From: Bacillota bacterium | GTDB taxonomy: Bacteria > Bacillota > Clostridia > Acetivibrionales > DSM-1351 | NCBI GenBank assembly: GCA_023460955.1 | Contig: JAEWOH010000022.1 | Location: 1 to 49,260 of the forward strand | Reading direction: 5' to 3' | DNA length: 49,260 nt | Shown: positions 1 through 7,771 of the stretch, one piece after another | How the letters are laid out: each line of letters starts with the position of its first letter | Position numbering within the stretch: position 1 is the stretch's first letter | Made by a program: the position numbers and the translations under genes | The notes under the pieces: model-generated | What the model saw: only the letters and a program-made list of their open reading frames with translations | Databases searched by the model: none | What the model was told of the DNA's origin: nothing

Positions 1-64
<64 letters not shown>

Positions 65-410
65 ATATTTGAAAAATTTGAAATTGATTGTTAAATCAAT
101 TTTAGCTCAATTAAAATTGCTGACTTATTTCCTTGTCTCTACTTTCGTAAAAACTAGGTTGTAAAGTTCGCAAGTGAATTTAAGTTCGTTAGAACTTGAA
201 TTCATTAACTCATTTTTTTTAGAATCCATTGGATTCTGGAATTGATTTGAGTCCTTTACAAAAGAATATTTATATTCTTTGGAATAATAAATTATTCTTT
301 ACATTTGCATGTATTTGTCACTGTTTACTTTTCAAAGTCCATTCCTCCAAAGCACTGTTACTGTAGCTTTTGAAGGTTTATCACTGATGCTCATCGCAAT
401 CAGCTTTATT
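65..410 (-). other. rRNA operon leader (5' external spacer)
   Basis: This is a gene-free AT-rich stretch between the downstream rRNA promoter and the 16S 5' end, expected to be transcribed as the pre-16S leader. It contains short AT-rich inverted repeats around 260-300 (GAATATAAATATTC) but no coding potential. Leader processing sites cannot be assigned from sequence alone. Confidence 0.6.
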
Positions 411-439
411 ATAATATCACGCCTTTAAGTCTTTGTCAA
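411..439 (-). promoter_or_regulatory. rRNA promoter, proximal (P2)
   Basis: On the minus strand a perfect -35 box TTGACA (434-439) is separated by 17 bases from a -10 box TATTAT (411-416), about 345 bases upstream of the 16S 5' end. The spacing and boxes are those of a strong housekeeping sigma promoter, as expected for rRNA. Confidence 0.8.
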
Positions 440-550
440 CACCTGTTTTCCAAGTATTTATTTCCATAAATTAGTTTCTTATGTTTACTTAAAAGGTTTG
501 TCCTAAGTCCTTGTCTAGAAGACTTTCGCCTCATCGGCGGCGGCTTAGCT

Positions 551-580
551 AGTATAACACTGCTTAGTACGTGAATTCAA
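551..580 (-). promoter_or_regulatory. rRNA promoter, distal (P1), candidate
   Basis: On the minus strand TTGAAT (575-580) is followed after 18 bases by TATACT (551-556). Tandem promoters upstream of 16S are common in Firmicutes, which supports the call. The -35 box is only a moderate match. The remaining DNA between 581 and 691 shows no gene. Confidence 0.5.
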
Positions 581-691
581 GCAGTTAAAATGCCCGGGAT
601 ATGGGAAATATTATAACTACGCTAATTCTGATCGAATATACATTGAATTATTACAGTATACTTCAAAAAACTCCGATTTCTTAACGTTTCA

Positions 692-1303
692 CTACAACTT
701 TTTAAAATAAACCGTAAAATCGTTATGGAGATATCCTTTCCGGGTCGATACCTGCCAGCCTTCTCTATACTTGTTTCTAAAGATCTCTTCAACCTTTTCA
801 GGTGAAAAGTAGAAATATTTATTGTCTTTATCCTCTGATTTGTCCCATAACAAATTGAACGATACTGTTTCCGCTGATAAATTTAGAAACAGCTCAACTG
901 CTTCCAATAGAAATTCCTGATTGTTCCCCAGATTTAAATTAAAAATTCCTGATGAAAATATTACGTCAAAGCTTTTATTTTCATATGGATTATGCTTAAA
1001 AAGATCCATACAAATAAACTTTCCGTTAAGTTCTTTCTGCAAAGCCCGTTCTATCATATGAGGAAGAACATCTACACCGGTATATTCATAGTTTTTGAAT
1101 TCGCTTGTGACAAACTCCAGAAGATTACCTGTACCACAGCCAACATCCAAAATTCTTTTTCCGTTAAGGTCAATATCCCCAACCAGTTGTTTAAATCTAA
1201 GACGTTGAGCCTCTTCGCTTTCCCAGCCCAATATGTAATAGTCGGGATATCCCTCAATATTATTATTTTCGTAGTATTCTTTAATCTTTTTCATATGCTT
1301 CAT
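692..1303 (-). CDS. Class I SAM-dependent methyltransferase
   Basis: The product is about 203 residues and has the Rossmann-fold methyltransferase motif I ILDVGCGTGNLLEF near residues 46-59, followed by an acidic residue after the next strand (TGVDVLPHMIERA) and a motif IV-like segment (FDVIFSSGIFNL). It should be a soluble enzyme that transfers a methyl group from S-adenosylmethionine; the acceptor is unknown. The ATG at 1303 was chosen because AGGTGG lies five bases upstream; an in-frame TTG further upstream has no ribosome binding site. The gene stands alone between the rRNA operon and a dehydrogenase, with 159 bases to the latter. Confidence 0.85.
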   Translation of the reverse strand: MKHMKKIKEYYENNNIEGYPDYYILGWESEEAQRLRFKQLVGDIDLNGKRILDVGCGTGNLLEFVTSEFKNYEYTGVDVLPHMIERALQKELNGKFICMDLFKHNPYENKSFDVIFSSGIFNLNLGNNQEFLLEAVELFLNLSAETVSFNLLWDKSEDKDNKYFYFSPEKVEEIFRNKYREGWQVSTRKGYLHNDFTVYFKKL

Positions 1304-1462
1304 ATTATCCACCTGCAATTCCAATAAATTAGACCGATATTCCGGCTATCCAGTTCGTTTATATTTAGAAATCACTCTTAATGGTATGTTTCCATATATC
1401 AAAAAATGATAAGCATATAACAAAATAAAATCACGATACCAGAGACGATATCTCGTATTTGA

Positions 1463-2422
1463 TTAAGGGTTTACAACGTTTACCGGATTTCCTTTTATAA
1501 ATGCCTCAACATTTTTAACTAATGTCCCCATTAATCTTACTCTGGATTCAAATGGGGCCCACCCGATATGGGGAGTAATAATACAGTTTTTGGCTTTGAG
1601 CAATGGATTATCTTCAAGTATAGGCTCCACAGCTACAACATCAACAGCTGCACCCGCAAGTCTGCCGGCATTAAGTGAATCGGCAACATCCTTTTCGGAT
1701 ATGACAGGGCCTCTTGAGGTATTTATTAAAAATGCCCCCATTTTAAACAATGACAAAGTATTCTTATTTATAAGCTCCTTTGTATCCTCCGTCAAAGGGC
1801 AGTGCAAACTAATAAAATCCGATTCGGACAGAACTTCAGATAAATCCTTAAACCTTAGATTTTCTGTCTCAAATTCTTTCCTAAATGTTCTGCTATAAAC
1901 TAAAACCTTCATTCCGAAAGCTGTCGCCAGCCTTGCCACTGCTTGCCCTATAGCTCCAAAGCCTATAAGTCCTAAGGTCTTGCCTGAAAGTTCAATTAAG
2001 GGGTAATTCCAAAAAGTAAAATCTGGACTATTAACCCACTGACCGTTCTGGACTGCCCTGTTGTGTTCACCCACATGATGGCAGAATTCAAGAATGAACG
2101 CAAATACCAATTGGGCTACCGAATCGGTACTGTAAGCAGGTACGTTCGTAACCGTTATCCCCAGCTCCCTGGCAGCTATTGTATCGACTACATTATATCC
2201 TGTGGCCATAACACCTATATATTTTATTCCTGGACATTTTTCAAGAACTTCTCTGGATAGTATTACCTTATTGGTTAAAACTATATGCGAGTCACTGATT
2301 CTTTCAACAACCAGCTCTCTTGGAGTTCTTTCATAGACTTTTAATTCACCGAGCTTTTCCATCTCATTCCAGCTTAAGTCCCCGGGATTCATTGCATAGC
2401 CATCTAAAACAGTTATCTTCAT
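1463..2422 (-). CDS. D-isomer-specific 2-hydroxyacid dehydrogenase
   Basis: A 319-residue NAD(P)-dependent oxidoreductase of the D-2-hydroxyacid dehydrogenase family, closest in style to glycerate dehydrogenase/hydroxypyruvate reductase. The nucleotide-binding motif GLIGFGAIGQAVA lies near residues 150-162. The catalytic trio is visible as Arg in INTSRGP, Glu in VVAVEPI and His in TPHIGWA. The length is normal for the family. A purine-rich AGAGGA site precedes the ATG. It would interconvert a 2-keto acid and a D-2-hydroxy acid in the cytoplasm; the exact substrate cannot be told from the sequence. It lies 35 bases downstream of the zinc-ribbon gene on the same strand and may be its operon partner. 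Confidence 0.88.
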   Translation of the reverse strand: MKITVLDGYAMNPGDLSWNEMEKLGELKVYERTPRELVVERISDSHIVLTNKVILSREVLEKCPGIKYIGVMATGYNVVDTIAARELGITVTNVPAYSTDSVAQLVFAFILEFCHHVGEHNRAVQNGQWVNSPDFTFWNYPLIELSGKTLGLIGFGAIGQAVARLATAFGMKVLVYSRTFRKEFETENLRFKDLSEVLSESDFISLHCPLTEDTKELINKNTLSLFKMGAFLINTSRGPVISEKDVADSLNAGRLAGAAVDVVAVEPILEDNPLLKAKNCIITPHIGWAPFESRVRLMGTLVKNVEAFIKGNPVNVVNP

Positions 2423-2457
2423 CTAAATTTTCCTCTTGTTAATAAAAATATAATATA

Positions 2458-3126
2458 TTAAATATGGAATCTTCTTATCAATTCACTTTTTATTGATTTA
2501 TCCCCGAAAATTATTGTTCCTAGCAGAACTGTAAATGATGTTCCAGTAGCAAAAATTGTTGGTAGCGGTATTTCGATAAGTCCACAGAGATAAAGTACTC
2601 CAGGGATTAAACCGATAAACGCAATTATTATCTGATTTAAAACATAAGTTTGCCAATACATTCGGTTTATTATCACCAGAATAAGCACTGATATATTAGC
2701 AAGAATAATGATTTCGGGTATTACATGATTAACAGACCAGCCTGAATAACCAATCGAATAATCCATTATGACAGTAAGAGCTGATAAGCACATTACCTGG
2801 GCTAATGTTTTTGAGGCAAGATTTATATTTCTTTTGATGTAATAGGGTATAATAATCCAGAAGTATATTATCACACCTATTGAAATAGCTGACCAAACAA
2901 CACCATTATAGGTTATATAATTAGTAACCGCGGTTATTACTCCTGCCAGTACTGATAGGAAAATAATTATTCTTTTTACAATGTTATACTTATGTGGGTC
3001 ACTCTTTATTATCGGAAACGCATGCTCTGCTGTCTCTCCGCCTATATCAGTCAAAACTGTTCTGCAGAGAGGACATATTTGTATAGTTTCGTTTATCTTT
3101 ACATTACATCTCTTACATATTTTCAT
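2458..3126 (-). CDS. Zinc-ribbon membrane protein (DUF6320-like)
   Basis: The 222-residue product starts with a short zinc ribbon of two CxxC knuckles (CKRC and CPLC within the first 20 residues), followed by a hydrophilic linker and about six hydrophobic segments from residue 50 to 215. This layout matches, from memory, the family named DUF6320, which often sits next to acyltransferase-like genes; its function is unknown to me. The ATG at 3126 was preferred over an in-frame start 21 bases upstream because GGAG lies at the right distance. The gene overlaps the end of the acyltransferase gene by 14 bases, so the two are probably translated together. Confidence 0.7.
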   Translation of the reverse strand: MKICKRCNVKINETIQICPLCRTVLTDIGGETAEHAFPIIKSDPHKYNIVKRIIIFLSVLAGVITAVTNYITYNGVVWSAISIGVIIYFWIIIPYYIKRNINLASKTLAQVMCLSALTVIMDYSIGYSGWSVNHVIPEIIILANISVLILVIINRMYWQTYVLNQIIIAFIGLIPGVLYLCGLIEIPLPTIFATGTSFTVLLGTIIFGDKSIKSELIRRFHI

Positions 3127-4402
3127 GGCCTGCTCCATTACTCTCAATTATTACTTCTACTCCCTGATCGGAAATATGCCTGAAAAAGGCTCTCTGTAAA
3201 TACGTTTCTTTAAGCATGGATGTAAATGAAACCACCAATTTGTCTCCAAAGGAACTAACCCCGCATTTTATAGGCTCAGGTTTAGACACGCTTAAGAGAA
3301 CCTCAAATCTATCAATGTAATCCCGGAACTCCTTGAGCACTTCTATTTTTCCTAAATTAGACAAAACAAAAGTATTAGCCCTTCCAGATCCAATATACGC
3401 TATTTTCACTCCTACGTTCTTTACAGGCAAAGGCGCCACACGAACCAGAATATTTCTCTCGGTAGCTACATTATCTGATATTGTCTGCGATAGATTTTCC
3501 TTAGTAAGCTGGGCCGAAAACTGTTCTCTTGTTAGCTCCAGCATGTCTTCAAAGGTATACTCTCTTTTCTCTACCGCAATTGCTACGTTAATGTACGAAA
3601 AAAAGTTCATTTCAGTTGTAGAATTGAAAAACCCTCTGAGATTGACAGGGATATTTACACTAATAGGCTTCCGGTTGGGCTGCTCATTCATATATTCCTT
3701 GTATATACACCAGATTATCAGTGTTGAAATATATTGTGTGATACTAACCTTTTTTTGCCTGCATATGGTCAATAGTGCTTGTGAGGATATTACCCCCTGA
3801 ATAACGTTCATTGTTAAGATTGGCAGACTTTCACCCTTTATTTTATAGGAGCTTCTGGACTTTAGCTTTTTAAAGGAAAGCTTCTTGTAGTTTTTGTGAT
3901 AGCTGTCCTCTACATCTGAGACCACATCTACTACGGGCATATTGAGTATTTCCTCTGAAAGGGTTTCTCTATATGTTAGCTTTATATAATTATAGGTTAG
4001 TGCCTTCAAAAACTTAATTGCCCCTGTCCCATCTGTAATGGCATGGAAAACCTCAAGATTTATTCGTTTTCCGAAATACGTTACCTTAAAAAGAAACTGG
4101 TTGTTTGTGTTAGGATCGATATATGCACAAGGATAATTTTGTTCTTTTTCTACTAATGGCATTTTTTTATTACTCTCAAAATAGTGCCAGAAGACTCCCC
4201 TTCTCAATCTGACTTTAAAAGAAGAGAACCATGGAAGTGTGTTATTTAAAGCTTCCTGCAGCAATTCTCCCGATATGTCGACCAGGAGTCTGACAGAAAT
4301 TCTGTATACACTGCTGTAGTTTTTATTTGCTATAATTGGAAAAACATTTGCTGTATTATCGAGCTTTCTCCAGCTGTCTTCCACAGTCTCCCTGCTGTTC
4401 AT
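3113..4402 (-). CDS. Condensation/alcohol acyltransferase-like protein
   Basis: A 429-residue protein with the acyltransferase signature HAITDGTG (HxxxDG type) in its first half, as in the CoA-dependent acyltransferase superfamily that includes nonribosomal peptide condensation domains, PapA and alcohol acetyltransferases. The second half contains the conserved SVNIPVNLR and FVLSNLG-type segments seen in these folds. It should join an acyl group to an alcohol or amine; the substrates are unknown. The ATG at 4402 has AGAGGA seven bases upstream; an upstream TTG extension lacks a site. It is the first gene of a pair with the zinc-ribbon membrane protein, which suggests an acylation reaction linked to the membrane or cell surface. 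Confidence 0.72.
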   Translation of the reverse strand: MNSRETVEDSWRKLDNTANVFPIIANKNYSSVYRISVRLLVDISGELLQEALNNTLPWFSSFKVRLRRGVFWHYFESNKKMPLVEKEQNYPCAYIDPNTNNQFLFKVTYFGKRINLEVFHAITDGTGAIKFLKALTYNYIKLTYRETLSEEILNMPVVDVVSDVEDSYHKNYKKLSFKKLKSRSSYKIKGESLPILTMNVIQGVISSQALLTICRQKKVSITQYISTLIIWCIYKEYMNEQPNRKPISVNIPVNLRGFFNSTTEMNFFSYINVAIAVEKREYTFEDMLELTREQFSAQLTKENLSQTISDNVATERNILVRVAPLPVKNVGVKIAYIGSGRANTFVLSNLGKIEVLKEFRDYIDRFEVLLSVSKPEPIKCGVSSFGDKLVVSFTSMLKETYLQRAFFRHISDQGVEVIIESNGAGHENM

Positions 4403-4561
4403 AGTTAATCCTCTTTCTAGTATTATTGCTGCGGTTGTATACGAGAAGTTGTCCAATCCCTCTAAGGCAATTTTATGATTATCATAATATTATGTCAAGG
4501 TTAACTCTAACTAAAAGCACTCCAAACATAAATCCAAAATTTTTAAATGTTTCTTACCAAT

Positions 4562-4599
4562 AAAAACGCCTTATTCCTACTAGAACAAGGTGTTTTTTT
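4562..4599 (-). terminator. Rho-independent terminator after melA
   Basis: Inverted repeat with arms around ACGCCTT and AAGGTGT plus flanking TTC/GAA pairs and an internal six-base loop. Read on the minus strand it is followed by TTTTTATT. On the plus strand there is a T run as well, so it could work both ways. Confidence 0.75.
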
Positions 4600-4635
4600 G
4601 GTGGATATACGTTTAATTTTTATTTAAACTATATC

Positions 4636-5961
4636 TTATTTATATTTTGGGAGCCAATCTCCATGAGCTGAGATTAACTCATCCACCATTTTTACAATAT
4701 CGTCAAGAGAAAGTTCTGCCGCAGTATGAGGATCAAGCATTGCTGCATGATAGATATGCTCCTTTTTCTTTGTTACAGCTGCTTCGATAGTAGTTAATTG
4801 TACATTGATATTAGTCATATTCATCGCAGCAAGCTGTACCGGCAGACGACCAACGCTGCAAGGATTTACACCCCTTCCGTCAACAAGACAGGGAACTTCG
4901 ACACATGCGTCGTGAGGTAGGTTTTCTATTAAGCCTCCTCTATTCAAAACATTTCCGCCAATTTTATATGGCTTATTTGTGACAATAGCCTCCATAATAT
5001 ATGACGCATACTCTTGACTTCTATCATGTGACAGCAGAGGATTGCTCAGCAGCTCATCTCTTTGGTGCTTCCAGCTATCAATTTGATATATGCATCTTCT
5101 CGGATACTCATCAAGTGGAATATTGAATTTCTCGATTAGCTCAGGGTATTTTGCCTTTATAAAGAACGGGTTATACTCCGCATTGTGCTCGCTGGATTCG
5201 GTACAGTAGTACCCCAGCTTGTCAATATACTCATATCTGACCATATCCCAATGCTTTTCTTTTAGATTTTTTTCTCTTGCACGCTTCCTGATCTCAGGAT
5301 AAAGATCATTGCCATCCTTATCCTTGAGCTCCAATAGCCATGCCATATGGTTTATACCTGCTATAAGCTCTCTTCGGCCTTCCAGCTTGTCTTCCATACC
5401 CAAGAAATTCAGCAGCCCTTCTGAGCAAACCTGAACACTGTGGCACAGGCCTACAGTTTTCACTCCTGTATACCTTTGCATATAGCCTGCAAGCATTGCC
5501 ATGGGGTTTGTATAATTGAGGAACCATGCATCGGGGCAGACCTCTTCTATTTCCCTGGCAAACTGCTCCATAACGGGTATCGTTCTCAATGTACGCATTA
5601 TTCCCCCGATTCCAAGGGTATCTGCTATGGTCTGTCTCAAACCATACTTTTTAGGTATTTCAAAATCTATTATTGTACATGGGTCGTAACCGCCCACCTG
5701 TATTGCATTTACAACAAAGTTTGCGCCTTTCAGGGCTTCCTTTCTGTTTTCAACACCCAGATAGGTTTTTATCTTTGCTCTTTCGCTATTAATATTTTTA
5801 TTTATAGCCTCCAGCATCATCTGAGATTCCTTAAGTCTGTCGCCATCAATATCATAAAGACATATTTCGGCATCTCTCAATGCTTCCGTACACATGCTGT
5901 CACCGAGAACGTTCTTTGCAAATACTGTGCTTCCGGCACCCATAAATGTTATTTTGACCAT
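4636..5961 (-). CDS. melA: Alpha-galactosidase, glycoside hydrolase family 4
   Basis: A 441-residue protein that can be followed along most of its length against E. coli MelA. The N-terminal NAD-binding motif is FMGAGSTVF. The metal-binding Cys is in GLCHSVQ and the metal-binding His in GINHMAW. Other family blocks are NYTNPMAM, TESSEHNAEY and a C-terminal DPHTAAELS then AHGDWLP. GH4 enzymes hydrolyse alpha-galactosides by an NAD- and Mn-dependent redox elimination mechanism in the cytoplasm. The ATG at 5961 is preceded by GGAGG nine bases upstream. No transporter is next to it, so uptake must come from elsewhere. It is divergent from the nitroreductase and AraC genes. A GH4 alpha-glucosidase or glucuronidase activity cannot be excluded. 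Confidence 0.9.
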   Translation of the reverse strand: MVKITFMGAGSTVFAKNVLGDSMCTEALRDAEICLYDIDGDRLKESQMMLEAINKNINSERAKIKTYLGVENRKEALKGANFVVNAIQVGGYDPCTIIDFEIPKKYGLRQTIADTLGIGGIMRTLRTIPVMEQFAREIEEVCPDAWFLNYTNPMAMLAGYMQRYTGVKTVGLCHSVQVCSEGLLNFLGMEDKLEGRRELIAGINHMAWLLELKDKDGNDLYPEIRKRAREKNLKEKHWDMVRYEYIDKLGYYCTESSEHNAEYNPFFIKAKYPELIEKFNIPLDEYPRRCIYQIDSWKHQRDELLSNPLLSHDRSQEYASYIMEAIVTNKPYKIGGNVLNRGGLIENLPHDACVEVPCLVDGRGVNPCSVGRLPVQLAAMNMTNINVQLTTIEAAVTKKKEHIYHAAMLDPHTAAELSLDDIVKMVDELISAHGDWLPKYK

Positions 5962-6161
5962 AATGTTTTTCCTCCACATATAAAATATAGTAGCTTAACT
6001 CTTTACAATATTACTTATATAATAACAGAATGGATTCATACATAAATTGAATAATGTAACTTGAATTTGTTATAATGTAACTATGTAATTGAATATGGAA
6101 ACATTATCGAATATTTGACTAAATATAAAAACATAACTGAAATAGACAAGCAGTATTTTTT

Positions 6162-6177
6162 TATACTATATAGTATA
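6162..6177 (+). promoter_or_regulatory. 16-bp perfect palindrome at nitroreductase promoter
   Basis: TATACTATATAGTATA is a perfect palindrome placed 20 bases before the nitroreductase start. A weak promoter (TAGACA, 18 bases, TATATA) would have its -10 box inside the palindrome, so a bound repressor would block it. Being so AT-rich it could also be chance. Confidence 0.4.
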
Positions 6178-6197
6178 GTCTTTGAATGGAGGTATTT

Positions 6198-6836
6198 ATG
6201 GAAAATAGTTTTTTAACTCTGGCACAAAAGAGAAGAAGTATCCGCAAGTTTACAGAGAAACCCGTCCCTAGAGAAATGGTGGAATATTTCATTTCCTGTG
6301 CTACCCATGCGCCAAGCGGTTGTGACAGTCAATGCTGGTACTTTGTTGCAGTAGATGATAAGAATATTATCCGTAAATTAGCCGACGCTACTGCCAAGAG
6401 TTCCGCAAATTTCTTCAGTAATTATTCGGGCGCTACACCTGAGTATTTTACTATGCGAGGCAAGGCTGTAAGCTTCTTTAGGAACGCTCCTTTGGTTATA
6501 TTTGCTTTTATGGATAAAGTAAAGCACTATGATGAGAAAGCCGTCCAAGCTTTTTATGAAATAGGCTACGATTATCGAACTATGATGGATAAGCTTGGGT
6601 ATTACGATGTTTTATCTGTAGGCGCAGCAATTCAAAACTTGCTGCTTGCTATTACAGAAAAGGGCTATGGTGCCTGCTGGATGAATGATCCTGTTGTTGC
6701 AGAGGATGCAATTAAAGGACTTTTAGGAGTTAGAGAGGATTTAAAGCTATTAAGTGTTATCCCTGTAGGTGAGCCTATGTACACTCCGAGAGAAAAGAAG
6801 CTTAAGGAGCAAATATCTATTTTAAGGTTCATCTAG
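6198..6836 (+). CDS. Nitroreductase family FMN oxidoreductase
   Basis: The 212-residue protein begins with the family's FMN-phosphate binding segment KRRSIRKF and continues with HAPSGCDSQCW (the APSG/N-type block), QNLLLAITEKGYGACWMND and a C-terminal VIPVGEP. These are the usual marks of an NAD(P)H-dependent FMN flavoprotein that reduces nitroaromatics, quinones or similar compounds in the cytoplasm. The ATG at 6198 has GGAGG five bases upstream; an ATG 12 bases earlier would contain that site and is rejected. The AraC gene follows after 39 bases on the same strand and may be co-transcribed. Confidence 0.88.
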   Translation: MENSFLTLAQKRRSIRKFTEKPVPREMVEYFISCATHAPSGCDSQCWYFVAVDDKNIIRKLADATAKSSANFFSNYSGATPEYFTMRGKAVSFFRNAPLVIFAFMDKVKHYDEKAVQAFYEIGYDYRTMMDKLGYYDVLSVGAAIQNLLLAITEKGYGACWMNDPVVAEDAIKGLLGVREDLKLLSVIPVGEPMYTPREKKLKEQISILRFI

Positions 6837-6875
6837 ATCTGAATTACTGGAATAAGTTATGTAACGGAGGTTAAT

Positions 6876-7676
6876 TTGACTATCAATATACCACTCTTAA
6901 ACAGAGGCTATACGGATGTAAATCCTCTCAATTTTGGCTGGGAAACCTGTAAGCCCGGGCATTCCTTCGGTCCTGCTTCAAGAGATTACTACCTCATTCA
7001 TTATATAATTTCTGGCTGCGGCACCTTTGAGAGAAAGGGAGTTACCTACTCGCTTTCCAGAGGCTCATTGTTTCTTATCCGCCCATATGAATTAACCTTC
7101 TACAAAGCGGACCAAAAGGAACCCTGGGAATATATCTGGATAGGCTTTAGCGGTGAGTTGGCACAGGAGCTTTTAGTGGGAAGCGGTTTTTCTGATGACA
7201 AATGCACCTTATTTATTCCCTCCCTGAGAAATACCTTTTTGGGTATGAAGGATGCGGTAAACCTTCCACATTCGACTGAACTGTTTTTGTTCAGCAAAAT
7301 TCTTGAAATGTTTTCAATACTTCATGAGGATTTCAGGCCTTCAAGCAACATGAGCAGTGGAAGTCTTTATTCCAAAAGGGCCAAGGACTATATTCTGGCT
7401 AATTACGCAAATCAGATCTCTGTTGAGAGTATTGCGTCCATGCTTGGCATTGACAGAAGATATTTATGCAGAGTATTCTATAAAAACACAGGGGACACCC
7501 CTCAGAATTTTCTTGTTAACTTCAGGTTGGAGAAGGCTGCGGTACTCCTCGTCAAGCATGGTTATTCTGTAAGCGAGGCGGCAAAAAGTACAGGCTATGA
7601 GGACATATACAACTTCTCAAAGATGTTCAAAAAGAAATTTGGTGTGCCGCCGTCAAGGTATAAAAACCAGCAGTAA
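6876..7676 (+). CDS. AraC-family transcriptional regulator with cupin sensor
   Basis: A 266-residue regulator. The N-terminal half looks like a sugar-type AraC ligand-binding cupin (HYIISGCGTFERKG, then IRPYELTFYKAD and EPWEYIWIGFSG). The C-terminal 100 residues hold the double helix-turn-helix (VESIASMLGIDRRYLCRVFYK and a second helix pair ending SRYKNQQ). The start codon is TTG at 6876 with GGAGG five bases upstream. This class often senses sugars, and the divergent alpha-galactosidase gene is a plausible target, but it could equally control the nitroreductase just upstream. Confidence 0.88.
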   Translation: MTINIPLLNRGYTDVNPLNFGWETCKPGHSFGPASRDYYLIHYIISGCGTFERKGVTYSLSRGSLFLIRPYELTFYKADQKEPWEYIWIGFSGELAQELLVGSGFSDDKCTLFIPSLRNTFLGMKDAVNLPHSTELFLFSKILEMFSILHEDFRPSSNMSSGSLYSKRAKDYILANYANQISVESIASMLGIDRRYLCRVFYKNTGDTPQNFLVNFRLEKAAVLLVKHGYSVSEAAKSTGYEDIYNFSKMFKKKFGVPPSRYKNQQ

Positions 7677-7771
7677 CCATTCCGAAGGAGTGTTCCCTTC
7701 CGGTTATTCCGGGCTTCTTCTAAAGAATATCGGCTCCACTCAATTCTCTGGTGCAAATAAATTCCTATATA

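Noticed and set aside
5440..6045. Plus-strand frame of 201 codons opposite melA
   Set aside because: It is antisense to a well conserved GH4 gene, and no ribosome binding site or domain was found.
7677..7771. Terminator between AraC and UvrA-like genes
   Set aside because: CCGAAGGA/CCTTCCGG can pair, but there is no T run on either side and the stem has mismatches.
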